Positions 18,135-26,238 of a DNA stretch of 64,000 bases are shown piece by piece (the stretch's first letter is position 1; the number at the start of each line of letters is the position of its first letter). The DNA lies in NCBI RefSeq assembly GCF_000430585.1, contig NZ_AUMH01000001.1, positions 186,001 to 250,000 of the forward strand, in the 5' to 3' direction. The stretch comes from Alicyclobacillus herbarius DSM 13609 (lineage in GTDB: Bacteria; Bacillota; Bacilli; Alicyclobacillales; Alicyclobacillaceae). The notes beneath the pieces were generated by a model. The model had not been told where the DNA came from. It searched no databases and worked only from the letters and a program-made list of their open reading frames with translations. Made by a program: the position numbers and the translations under genes.

Positions 18135-19395
18135 ACTCTGGCGGGTCTATCAGAATGAGTGGATGAAACTGCTGCGTCGACGCCGGCTGTGGGTGGCCGG
18201 TTTGCTTGGGGTGGCCATGATTGCGTTGTTCGTCTACAAAACGTACCACGATCACCAAAATCAACTTCGGTATGACTCGCTGACCGCGTGGCAACAGCAG
18301 CTGACCATGGACAAGCAGGAGCTCAGTCAGTTGCAAAAAGAAAGGAGTCATTCAGATACGGCGTCCGGTCCGGGAGGCAATGCGGATGCCGCTTCGGAGA
18401 TTCAGATGCTGAAGGACAATATCCGTCGGTTGCAAGAGCAGATTGCCGAGGTCACAGAATCGGACACAAAGTGGCAGCGGGCACAAGCGAAGAGTGTGAA
18501 AGACGAGCAAGCGAATCTGAAACAACAGCTCGCGCAACCGAAGCCATCGAACGCACTCCAGGCCGCCCAGCAGTCCGCAGGCATCGCGCAAACGAGGTTG
18601 GACCTGCTCCAAGCTACCTACCGCCTGGAACACCACATTCGGCCGTTGCCCACGTGGTCACAGACGCCGTATGACATGGTGAGGGACTTTCTCGGCTTTA
18701 CAGCCCAGGTGTTCCTGCCTTTGCTGGCCGTCATTTTGACGGCAGACTTTGTTTCAGGCGAGGCGACCTCCGGCAGCATCAAACTGCTCTTAGTGCGGCC
18801 GGTGCCACGGTGGAAGGTGCTCTTAGGCAAGTGGTTGGTGGCGCTTATGGCGACCGCTGCGCTGACGGTCGGATTGTGTGGAGTGGTCTGGCTCATTGGC
18901 TGCCTACAATACGGCGCGACCGGCGGCAGACAGCCGCAGGTAGTGGGCCTCTCGTACGCGTTTCAGCGCTTTGTCAGCCCCGATGGCGGAACAGACACTG
19001 TCGTGACGCCGCTGTTAAGCCACGCGCACATCCTGCCGATGTGGGCGTTTACCCTGGCGGCCATCGGCTTGACCGCGCTGGCGATGATGGTGGTGGCGAC
19101 GATTGCCTTTGTGTGCACCACCTGTTTGAAGTCCGCCATGGCCAGCACCGCTGCGGCCCTAGGCGCGGTCGTCATCGGTTTCATCGTCACCCAGTTTTTG
19201 CAGGGGTCGCACTGGGTGGCGTTCCTCTTCCCGACGCACCTCAACCTGGCCGCGGACTGGACCGGATCGACCGCGACACAGCTCACCCTAACCGTATCCT
19301 TGCTGTCGGGTCTAGGTACCCTTGTTGTTTGGGGAGGATTGTCTATCCTCGGCGCGTTCATCTATTTTGTCCGTCGAGACGTTTTAAACGCGTGA
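18127..19395 (+). CDS. ABC-2 type permease with long coiled-coil extracytoplasmic insert
   Basis: A 422-residue permease. The first membrane segment (WVAGLLGVAMIALFVY, about residues 22-38) is followed by about 140 hydrophilic residues, rich in Gln, Lys and Glu, with heptad-like LKDNIRRLQEQIAEV. Five further segments follow from about residue 195. ATSGSIKLLLVRPVPRWKVLLGKW (given as GSIKLLLVRPVPR and LLGKW) is typical for ABC-2 permeases. GTG start with GAGGGGGTG ahead, overlapping the ATPase. The long insert between segments 1 and 2 is unusual for simple drug exporters. Confidence 0.87.
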   Translation: MLELWRVYQNEWMKLLRRRRLWVAGLLGVAMIALFVYKTYHDHQNQLRYDSLTAWQQQLTMDKQELSQLQKERSHSDTASGPGGNADAASEIQMLKDNIRRLQEQIAEVTESDTKWQRAQAKSVKDEQANLKQQLAQPKPSNALQAAQQSAGIAQTRLDLLQATYRLEHHIRPLPTWSQTPYDMVRDFLGFTAQVFLPLLAVILTADFVSGEATSGSIKLLLVRPVPRWKVLLGKWLVALMATAALTVGLCGVVWLIGCLQYGATGGRQPQVVGLSYAFQRFVSPDGGTDTVVTPLLSHAHILPMWAFTLAAIGLTALAMMVVATIAFVCTTCLKSAMASTAAALGAVVIGFIVTQFLQGSHWVAFLFPTHLNLAADWTGSTATQLTLTVSLLSGLGTLVVWGGLSILGAFIYFVRRDVLNA

Positions 19396-19480
19396 TCCAC
19401 TTCGGCCGCGGCCTCGTTCCGACGGGATGATGGGCCCAAGCCTCAAGGACGGCTTGGAGGTTCAAGGACGCGCTCGTGCG

Positions 19481-20089
19481 TCAATGAAAGTACCCCATGC
19501 GGCGGTAGGTGAAGTCGTCATACTTAGAAAATCCCAACTCGCGCCACATCCGTTCTTCACCTGCCGCCGGTTCGCAGGCCACCCACCCGTGCCACCCAAG
19601 CTCAATGCTACGGTCAATCGCCGCGACTAACAGGGCTTGGCGTACCTCGTGCGCATCTACGTCCCCTGTGGGGGAACAAACGGCCAGGTGATTGACGAAA
19701 AAATAGCGCTGACCGGCGTGACCAAGTCCAGATAAGACGCCACAAACCTGGTCGTGGCTTTCGGCGATGGCTACCTCCGGGTGCGGGGCAAGTCCACACT
19801 CCGCCTCCCAGATTTCCCAGCGTATCAGACCCAGCGTGTCGAGCGCCTCCGCATTCGTCGTCTCTTGCCACTGCCTTGCGATTCGACGCAGAAGTGACTT
19901 CATCTGATGGAACGCCAGCCACTTGGTTTCGACCTGGGTGCTGGCAGACCAGAGGCTGTAGGACGGCGAATCGAAACGGGACTCTTCGGGGATTTGGGCT
20001 TCCATATGTCTCCACTCCGGACGGCTCAGGCGAGCCAGTGTTTTTGGATCAGCTTGGCCCGGGAGTGTGATGTATAGACCTCGTGCCAC
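19481..20089 (-). CDS. GNAT-like acetyltransferase
   Basis: The C-terminal half resembles the GNAT acetyl-CoA fold: VAIAESHDQVCGVLSG (strand 4 region), then FFVNHLAVCSP, EVRQALLVAAIDRS, GWHGWVACEP and WRELGFSKYD. The usual Q/RxxGxG/A loop is degenerate (HEVRQALL), so activity is uncertain. The GTG at 20089 has no convincing ribosome site. ATG 20005 has GGAG about 8 bp ahead and may be the real start, giving about 174 residues. The gene is isolated; its substrate is unknown. Confidence 0.65.
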   Translation of the reverse strand: MARGLYITLPGQADPKTLARLSRPEWRHMEAQIPEESRFDSPSYSLWSASTQVETKWLAFHQMKSLLRRIARQWQETTNAEALDTLGLIRWEIWEAECGLAPHPEVAIAESHDQVCGVLSGLGHAGQRYFFVNHLAVCSPTGDVDAHEVRQALLVAAIDRSIELGWHGWVACEPAAGEERMWRELGFSKYDDFTYRRMGYFH

Positions 20090-20256
20090 GGAATTTCTCA
20101 GAGGTCGGACCAGGATGTACAGTCCCCGGCCGGATCCAGACCTTATTGTAATCAGACCCGGCGGGGATGGCCAAGGAGAACGATGACGATTTTCGCTCGG
20201 TATGCTAATCTAAATTGACATTGTGTCGGTTTATCGTGTAGGGTCAAATTTTGGTA

Positions 20257-20604
20257 TCACTTTTCGCGATCTCGATGTTCGGTCGCGAGGTGGGTCTCCT
20301 CGTGCGCGTAGGTCGATAGCGAGGGGTCCACGCGACGCCAGGTATTCAATTCCGTGATGCGGCTGGCGTAGTCCGAGATTTGCTGAAAGTATCCGGCGAT
20401 GGTGTTCCAGTCTTCTTCGTGATGCACCTGTTGCAGCACGTGTTCGATGCGCTGCTCCAAATCCAGGATACGTTCTGGGATGCGGGCGCGGATTTTTTCC
20501 CAGGTCACGAGCACCTCCTCCTGCACTTCGGGCGGCAGGCTGGCAAACGGGACGGGAAAGTGGGGGAGCTCAATCTGCAGGCGGTCGTCGTAGCGAAAGT
20601 ACAT
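20257..20604 (-). CDS. Hypothetical protein, 115 residues
   Basis: An excellent ribosome site (AGGAGGT, 6 bp before the ATG) supports a real gene. The product is mostly helical and hydrophilic, with the start MYFRYDDRLQIELPHFP, a Pro-rich patch and then helices such as VLVTWEKIRARIPERILDLEQRI. No membrane segment, cysteine or known motif was seen. It diverges from the methyltransferase gene; a 196-bp gap separates them. Function unknown. Confidence 0.7.
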   Translation of the reverse strand: MYFRYDDRLQIELPHFPVPFASLPPEVQEEVLVTWEKIRARIPERILDLEQRIEHVLQQVHHEEDWNTIAGYFQQISDYASRITELNTWRRVDPSLSTYAHEETHLATEHRDREK

Positions 20605-20806
20605 GGCGACACCTCCTGGGCGGTTTGTATAGCGTATGGAGCGGACACACGGTGTATGTGGCTTTGACGGGCGCAGAGAAACAGGTTTTCAGAAGTAGGA
20701 GAGATAGACGCGCCGGGAAGAGAACGACCGCGTCGAACACGGGGTCCACGCCGAAGATGTTGGCTGTATTATACGCGAGAATGAGACGTTTTGCGAGGGG
20801 ATGCGG

Positions 20807-22279
20807 GTGGAATACGAAGCGTGGATTCAAAACATCAAGAAGATGATGGACGCTGGCATTCTCATCGACCCGCTTTTGGTCAACACGTATTCTCAAGCTG
20901 TGTTCGGACGGGTATATGAGCAGGCATCGGCGATGACCGACAGCCTGTTTCAGCGCTTTACTCACTATGAACGCATGCGCAGCTTAGAGGATACGCCCTT
21001 CTCCCTCAATCTGGCGCAAAACGGATTGCTGGAGACTTTGTTGTCGACGGCGATGTCCATTATGCACGAGCACACGGGCAATGTGATTCCGACTCCGGCT
21101 GTCCTGCTGGAGGCGCACCGCCGCGTCTCCGCCTTTCTTAGTCAATATGGATTGGATACCCTCTATCGGCTCTACTACTGGGTTATCGGCCACGACATTT
21201 TGCAGCCGTTCTACTATCACAAGGAACTGGCCGAAGCGGAATATTTACAGGCCCGGCGTCACCATCCCTATCGGCCAGGGAGTTTGGACATGGTCTTGAT
21301 TCTTGGACTGGCCCGCGGTATGTTTCGAATTCGGCAGCGGGAGGACGAGAGGGTGGTGGCCATCACCCGACGCGGGCTGAAGACGTACGAGTTGCTGCAT
21401 CAGGTGTTTGTCGATTCAGGATACATTGCGAAACGAGTGATGATGTCCTACGTCTACCAGTTCGATCGGGCTGAAAACTTCGACGACCTGTTCAACGCGG
21501 TCTTTCCTGAAACCCCTCGGCAGCGACGTGAGTACATCGAATGGCTGGGCGATCTCGACGGTACCCACGTCTTGGAGGTGGCATGCGGAACTGGCGCGCT
21601 GACGTTTGACAGTGGTCTATATGAAGCGGTCGGCCGCCTCGGCATGTTGACAGCCACCGATATCTCGCAAGGCATGCTGGACCAGGCAGCGCGCAAGTGG
21701 CGGCAGCTGGGGTCTCCGCCGCAGGTGGTTCTGCAGCAGGCTTCTGTGGAAAATTTGCCATTTGCCGATGCGGTATTCGATGTGTGCTGCGGCAGCTACT
21801 TCATTCACTTTGTCGATGGCGCGAAGGCCCTCGCAGAAATGCGCCGCGTCGTGCGGCCGGGCGGACTGATTTCGATTTACCAGGGTCTACAGGTGGATTT
21901 GAACCGACCGTTCTTTCGCGAGTGGTTTGCGCCTCTATTGGAACTCTCCCGCGGGCGCAGCCATGACCGTCCGGCCAACTACCTGCCGACCCTGGAACGG
22001 TTGCATCAATATTTCGCTGGGGCTGGGCTGCACAGCCTGGAGATTGAGCACGTCAATACGCCGCTTTGTTTTGAGGATTCGGAACGGGTGGTGCAGTTTC
22101 TCGTGCGCGGGGTGAGCTACTTTCAAGTTGAGCTCATGGAGCTCCCTTGGGATGACCGTCGCGCCGTCATTTCTGAGCTGGTCGATCGCGGCGAGGATGT
22201 GTGCCGCAAATATCCGATATCGGAACGTATCATTGAGTTTCCGGCCGTCTGGCTGAAGGCCGTGCGCCCCCAAATGTAA
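20807..22279 (+). CDS. SAM-dependent methyltransferase with N-terminal helical domain
   Basis: About 490 residues. The first half (to about 225) is helical and not recognised. It ends in a possible winged-helix-like stretch (ARGMFRIRQREDERVVAITRRG, split as RGMFRIRQ and VVAITRRG). The second half is a class I methyltransferase of UbiE type: motif I HVLEVACGTGALTF, motif II TATDIS, then LPFADAVFDVCCGSYFIHFV and RVVRPGGLISIY. The frame opens at ATG 20801, but GAGGGG touches that codon, so GTG 20807 with 6-bp spacing is preferred. No operon partner. Substrate unknown. Confidence 0.8.
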   Translation: MEYEAWIQNIKKMMDAGILIDPLLVNTYSQAVFGRVYEQASAMTDSLFQRFTHYERMRSLEDTPFSLNLAQNGLLETLLSTAMSIMHEHTGNVIPTPAVLLEAHRRVSAFLSQYGLDTLYRLYYWVIGHDILQPFYYHKELAEAEYLQARRHHPYRPGSLDMVLILGLARGMFRIRQREDERVVAITRRGLKTYELLHQVFVDSGYIAKRVMMSYVYQFDRAENFDDLFNAVFPETPRQRREYIEWLGDLDGTHVLEVACGTGALTFDSGLYEAVGRLGMLTATDISQGMLDQAARKWRQLGSPPQVVLQQASVENLPFADAVFDVCCGSYFIHFVDGAKALAEMRRVVRPGGLISIYQGLQVDLNRPFFREWFAPLLELSRGRSHDRPANYLPTLERLHQYFAGAGLHSLEIEHVNTPLCFEDSERVVQFLVRGVSYFQVELMELPWDDRRAVISELVDRGEDVCRKYPISERIIEFPAVWLKAVRPQM

Positions 22280-22410
22280 ACGACCGCAACCGGTCGAAGT
22301 GCAAAGCTCCGCAACGGCAGCAAGTGAAGGGGTCCGCTTGGAAATTCTGCGCCCAGGCATACCCTAGACGTCCCAGGTTCATGGTATCATGAGAAGAAAG
22401 GAGGACGGGT

Positions 22411-23382
22411 ATGCAGCGGCGAGTGGCTTTTGTCAGCGCTGGTGCCAACGGGGTCGGATTTGCCGTTGTTCGGACGTTGTTGGAAGCGGGCTGGGATGTC
22501 GCGTTTACGTACCGGAGCAGCCGAACTGAGGCCGAGCAGTTGGTGAACACCGCGCATGCACTGGGTGTGCGGGCGGTGGCTGTGCAAGCGGACTTGCTCG
22601 TGCAGGCGCAAGTCGAGGCAGCCGTCCGGCAAAGCCTTGCGGAGTTTGGTCGTATTGATGCGCTCGTACATAACTTCGGTCCGTTTGTGTTTGAACGGAT
22701 TGCATTGGCCGATTATTCGGACGACATGTGGAGACGCATGATGGACGGCAACCTCAGCAACTTTTTATGGATGTATCGCCTCGTCGTGGACGGGATGCGC
22801 AAGCGAGCGTTCGGTCGGATTGTCACGGTCGGATTCGATGGCGCGGGGAGGGCGGCCGGCTGGCGGTATCGGGCGGCGTACGCGGCCGCTAAATCCGGCC
22901 TGGCGTCCTTGACGCGCAGTATTGCCCGGGAGGAGCGGCAGAGCGGCATCACGGCCAATATGGTTTGCCCGGGGGATGTGCGTGGGCCGTGGAAGACGCG
23001 TTTAATTCGGGAAGCCATGGTGCCCGCCGACCCGCTTTCGCGTCCTGCGGTCGGGGGAGACATCGCCCGTATCGTGGCTTTCCTTTGCCACGAGGACAGT
23101 CATCATGTCAGCGGCACGGTCACGGAGGTGACTGGCGGATACGACATTCTGGCCTATGACGATGGTCAGGACGTGGTGAACGAAGCACGCCGCTTCGCAG
23201 TCGGGGACAAGGTTTGGGTGTTCCCATGGGGTGTCGAGGCCGAGGTGGAGTCGGTAAACAAGGTCCCTAACCGCTACGCGGTCTACACAGTGCGTTCGGG
23301 ATCGCGCCAAGGAACCTTCACAATGTTTCAACTCAGCTGCGGTAAGGAAACGGAGGACGGCACGGATGGCACACGTGGATAA
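22411..23382 (+). CDS. Short-chain dehydrogenase, YtkK-like, with extra C-terminal domain
   Basis: Rossmann-type SDR: the cofactor loop is SAGANGVGFAVV in place of TGxxxGxG, and the catalytic Tyr-Lys pair is in YAAAKSGL. The place of the catalytic Ser holds TVGFDGA, as I recall for the B. subtilis YtkK group, so it may not be a classical reductase. After the SDR ends (about residue 250, VTGGYD) there are some 65 further residues, FAVGDKVWVFPWGVEAEVESV and YAVYTVRSGS, that look like a small beta-barrel. GGAGGACGG precedes the ATG. It overlaps the next gene by 17 bp. Confidence 0.82.
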   Translation: MQRRVAFVSAGANGVGFAVVRTLLEAGWDVAFTYRSSRTEAEQLVNTAHALGVRAVAVQADLLVQAQVEAAVRQSLAEFGRIDALVHNFGPFVFERIALADYSDDMWRRMMDGNLSNFLWMYRLVVDGMRKRAFGRIVTVGFDGAGRAAGWRYRAAYAAAKSGLASLTRSIAREERQSGITANMVCPGDVRGPWKTRLIREAMVPADPLSRPAVGGDIARIVAFLCHEDSHHVSGTVTEVTGGYDILAYDDGQDVVNEARRFAVGDKVWVFPWGVEAEVESVNKVPNRYAVYTVRSGSRQGTFTMFQLSCGKETEDGTDGTRG

Positions 23383-24529
23383 CCTGCGTCGGCATTTCCC
23401 CGCGCTGCGGCGCATCGTGTACCTGAACACGGGGAGCGCGGGGGCGCTTCCTGACGAAACGGTGCAAGCCATGACCGAGGCGATTTCGGCGCAGCTGCAC
23501 GAGGGAAGACGGGGGGACCGTTATTGGCAAACGCTGGCCCAGATGCGGCAGTTGGTGCGAAGTGAATTGGCCCACCTGTTTCATGCAAAGGATGAGGCGT
23601 TTGTCCTCACGTCGAGCACGACGGAAGGGATGAACCTCGCCCTCTGGAGCATTCCCTTGGCACCGGGGGACGAGATTATCACGACCGATGTGGAGCACCC
23701 TGGAGCGGCTCTACCGGTGGCGGTGCAGCGACAGCGCAGGGGCGTCCGCGTGCGGGTGCTCGACGGCACTTTGTCCAAGGAGGAACTGTGTCACCAGTTT
23801 GAACAGGCCATCACCCCGAAGACGCGGGTTTTGGTCTGCTCCCACGTCTCGTACGCGACCGGTCGCCGTTTTCCGCTGGAATCCCTCTCGGAAATCGCGC
23901 ATCGCTATGGGGTCTGGGTTGTGGTGGACGGCGCGCAGGGGGCGGGGGCGGAGGCACTCGACCTGGGGACGGTGGGGATTGACTTATACGCCTTTCCGGG
24001 ACACAAGTGGTTGTGTGGCCCGCAAGGCACAGGCGCCTTGTACGTTAACCCCCGACGCCTTCAGGAGTTGGACGTCACCTTTGCGGGAACGTCGTCGCTG
24101 CGTGAAGTCACGGCATGGACACCGGACGGGCATTATCTGCCTGCGCCGACCGCAGCCCGCTTTGAGCACAGCGAAGGGGAGGTCTCCCTGTGGCTGGGTT
24201 GGTGGCAAAGTCTACACTTTCTGCGGGTCACCGCAGGTTGGGAGTATATCTTCAGCCGCACGCACGGGCTGTCCGGGCTGTTGATGGATAAACTGTTTGA
24301 CCTACCGGGTGTCACAGTGGTCACGCCGCGCGACCAACGGGCGGGATTGGTGCATTTACGGTTGGATAAGGTCGACGCAAACGCTGCACTACGCGAGGCG
24401 CGGGCACGTGATATTGATATCCGCACCATTACGGACCGCGGCTTGTTGCGGGTGTCGACCGCGTTTTACAACACGGAAAATGAAGTTCAACGTTTCCTGC
24501 AGGTGATAGAGGGCCTTTGCCGCAGCTGA
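23366..24529 (+). CDS. Class V aminotransferase-fold PLP enzyme
   Basis: Fold-type I PLP protein of the cysteine desulfurase / isopenicillin N epimerase group, 387 residues. The PLP lysine is in FPGHKWLCGPQGTG (about residue 215). VVDGAQGAGA provides the Asp for the pyridine nitrogen, and SSTTEGMN the phosphate-binding region. No cysteine-loop motif as in IscS is seen near the C-terminus (RVSTAFYNT), so a desulfurase role is doubtful. ATG 23366 lies inside the SDR gene with GGAGG 10 bp ahead. The overlap suggests a shared pathway, not identified. Confidence 0.85.
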   Translation: MAHVDNLRRHFPALRRIVYLNTGSAGALPDETVQAMTEAISAQLHEGRRGDRYWQTLAQMRQLVRSELAHLFHAKDEAFVLTSSTTEGMNLALWSIPLAPGDEIITTDVEHPGAALPVAVQRQRRGVRVRVLDGTLSKEELCHQFEQAITPKTRVLVCSHVSYATGRRFPLESLSEIAHRYGVWVVVDGAQGAGAEALDLGTVGIDLYAFPGHKWLCGPQGTGALYVNPRRLQELDVTFAGTSSLREVTAWTPDGHYLPAPTAARFEHSEGEVSLWLGWWQSLHFLRVTAGWEYIFSRTHGLSGLLMDKLFDLPGVTVVTPRDQRAGLVHLRLDKVDANAALREARARDIDIRTITDRGLLRVSTAFYNTENEVQRFLQVIEGLCRS

Positions 24530-24565
24530 GGGCAACCTCCATGGCTCCTCGTATCCAGCTGCGGC
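24519..24565 (+). terminator. Inverted repeat at the end of the aminotransferase gene
   Basis: GCCGCAGCTG (24519-24528) and its exact reverse complement CAGCTGCGGC (24556-24565) are separated by 27 bp; the left arm includes the last sense codons. There is no T-run, so it may act as a weak or factor-aided terminator or protect the 3' end. Confidence 0.4.
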
Positions 24566-24611
24566 GTCAGCCAAAACGCGCTATCCGGATAACCTCCGAA
24601 CGGCGACCGTG

Positions 24612-24758
24612 TTAACGGCGGTCGTCCGGATCGTCAGACGAGGCACGGGCCACTTCGTCTGGCCGGTGCAACGCGCTGCGCAGACCGCGCGCCAAAACCC
24701 ACATGAGAACGAGCGCCAGAACGATGCATCCAGCATTGTACAACGGGTGGTAAATCAT
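24612..24758 (-). CDS. Small single-pass membrane protein, 48 residues
   Basis: The reading frame starts MIYHPLYNAGCIVLALVLMW, continues with a basic segment and ends in an acidic tail (SSDDPDDRR). One membrane helix (about residues 10-25) is followed by Arg-rich residues. AGGAGGGAGG on the minus strand, about 6-8 bp before the ATG, is a very strong ribosome site. It lies 38 bp after the YvlB-like gene on the same strand, so it is probably the third gene of that operon. No known family recognised; a small envelope-stress membrane peptide is a guess. Confidence 0.7.
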   Translation of the reverse strand: MIYHPLYNAGCIVLALVLMWVLARGLRSALHRPDEVARASSDDPDDRR

Positions 24759-24796
24759 CGCGGGTGCCTCCCTCCTGGGGATTCGCCGCTAACGTT

Positions 24797-25786
24797 TTAG
24801 GCATGAATGCGCACCGATCCGCTGTGGCTTTCGCAGTAGATGCGGGCCGCGCTTTCGATGGTCTCGCCGATTTGGAACCGCGTTGTCGATTGGCGAGGAT
24901 CACTTCCGGGTTCCATCGCCTCGACCTGTGCGCGTGCGCCAGTCACTTCGACGCGCCCAAGGTCACTGCGCGCGATGCCTGAAGCGTTGGTGTCGGCAGG
25001 AATCCCGTCTATGACAATCGTGCCGTTATCCGTCTTGGCGTATACACTCCGCGTCGTGGCAGATAGACTGTCATGGATGTCGAGACTGCCGTTGCGCGCT
25101 TCGATGCGAAGCCTTTGGACCGAGCAGTGGTGGACGCGCACGCCGCCGTTGTCAGTATTCATCTGAATTTCACTAGCCGTCACACCGTCGGCGTGCAGAG
25201 GCCCGTTTTGCGAACAAACTTCGATTTTTCGCATGTCGGCCGGCACCGAGAGTTCCAGGTGCGCGCCGACAACCCCTTCTTTGGCCTCATGAAGAATGGT
25301 CAAGAGGTACGATTCGTCGCCCTGTTGGGCTTGCAACGCCTTCTCCAGCGTTTCGCGGGCGGCTGATAGGTCGTCGGCCCGGACTCGGCCGCGGATGTGA
25401 ATGCGAATGTAGGACGCCTCCCAACCGACCACTTGAATCTCCCCGTCTTTCGTTTCGACATACAGGTCCTTGATGGTTGCGGGCAGGGAGATGTCCGTGC
25501 TCACAGCTAAGGTCGGGCCTTGCCCAAAGCTAAAGCTGCGGTTCAAGTTGCGCATCTCGTGTTCTAGGCTTCGGCGCGCCTCGGCCAGGGACTGACCCAA
25601 CAAAGACGACAGCTGCGTACCCCACTGCGTACGCAGTTGCTTCCACTCCGCGAGGTTTTTCAGATCCAGTGTACGTCCCCGCCGCGATTGCATCTTTTCG
25701 TCGAGCGCCTGCAGCAGCTGCTCCCCTTGTTCGGCGGTCAATTTTCCTTCTTGCACCAGTTCTAAGATTTTACGACGCTCATTCAT
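24797..25786 (-). CDS. YvlB/LiaX-like protein: SHOCT-like N-terminus plus DUF4097 beta-helix
   Basis: The first 35 residues (RRKILELVQEGKLTAEQGEQLLQAL) are the SHOCT-like helical hairpin found in YvlB and LiaX; this is quoted here as ILELVQEGKL and TAEQGEQLLQ. From about residue 95 on come repeated short strands of the DUF4097 type, such as IRIEARNGSLDIHD, VYAKTDNGTIVIDG and YCESHSGSVRIHA. Related proteins act in envelope-stress responses. The start overlaps the upstream DUF2089 gene by 8 bp. Confidence 0.85.
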   Translation of the reverse strand: MNERRKILELVQEGKLTAEQGEQLLQALDEKMQSRRGRTLDLKNLAEWKQLRTQWGTQLSSLLGQSLAEARRSLEHEMRNLNRSFSFGQGPTLAVSTDISLPATIKDLYVETKDGEIQVVGWEASYIRIHIRGRVRADDLSAARETLEKALQAQQGDESYLLTILHEAKEGVVGAHLELSVPADMRKIEVCSQNGPLHADGVTASEIQMNTDNGGVRVHHCSVQRLRIEARNGSLDIHDSLSATTRSVYAKTDNGTIVIDGIPADTNASGIARSDLGRVEVTGARAQVEAMEPGSDPRQSTTRFQIGETIESAARIYCESHSGSVRIHA

Positions 25787-26159
25787 TGCGATTCTCCTCC
25801 CGGATTAATTCCATCGCCTGTTCGAAGGTGAGTTCTCCGGTGTCCAATCCGTTGAGCACCTGTTCGGTGCGCTCATCCTCAGGTACAGCCGCCACCGGGT
25901 AGCCCAACGCGCGAATGACCTGATCGAGCCGGGAGCGCACCGTCGGGTAGGAGATCTTCAAGTCTCGTTCGACCTCTTTGATGTTCCCCCGACAGCGGAG
26001 GAAGGTTTCCACAAACTGCATTTGGTCGACCGTCAAGCGCAGTAGGGCCGGAGTCGGGAAACGGCCTTGAACGCGCGTATCGCACGCGGGACAGGTCAGT
26101 TCACTGACCTCCATGACCTGCTGGCAGGCAGGGCAATGAACCGGTAAGGTACGGTCCAC
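25779..26159 (-). CDS. DUF2089 family protein with N-terminal zinc ribbon
   Basis: A 126-residue protein with two CxxC pairs at the N-terminus (HCPACQ, TCPACD), then a helix-turn-helix-like segment. That segment has FVETFLRCRGNIKEVERDLKISYPTVRSRLD (in parts: RCRGNIKEVE, KISYPTVRSRLD). The tail TGELTFEQAMELIREE resembles the SHOCT-like hairpin of its neighbour. It is probably a small DNA-binding regulator of the operon with the YvlB-like gene. GTG start with GGAGGGG ahead. The AT-rich stretch at 26165-26235 should hold its promoter. Confidence 0.82.
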   Translation of the reverse strand: MDRTLPVHCPACQQVMEVSELTCPACDTRVQGRFPTPALLRLTVDQMQFVETFLRCRGNIKEVERDLKISYPTVRSRLDQVIRALGYPVAAVPEDERTEQVLNGLDTGELTFEQAMELIREENRNE

Positions 26160-26238
26160 CTCAACCCCTCCCTTTAAAAATTTGATGTATTTCTTTCGTA
26201 TTATTGATCATAAATCTTTATATATGCAAGAACCAACT

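Noticed and set aside
24575-24600. Short palindrome TATCCGGATA as part of the repeat family
   Set aside because: Only ten bases and without the AAAGGGG arm; likely chance.
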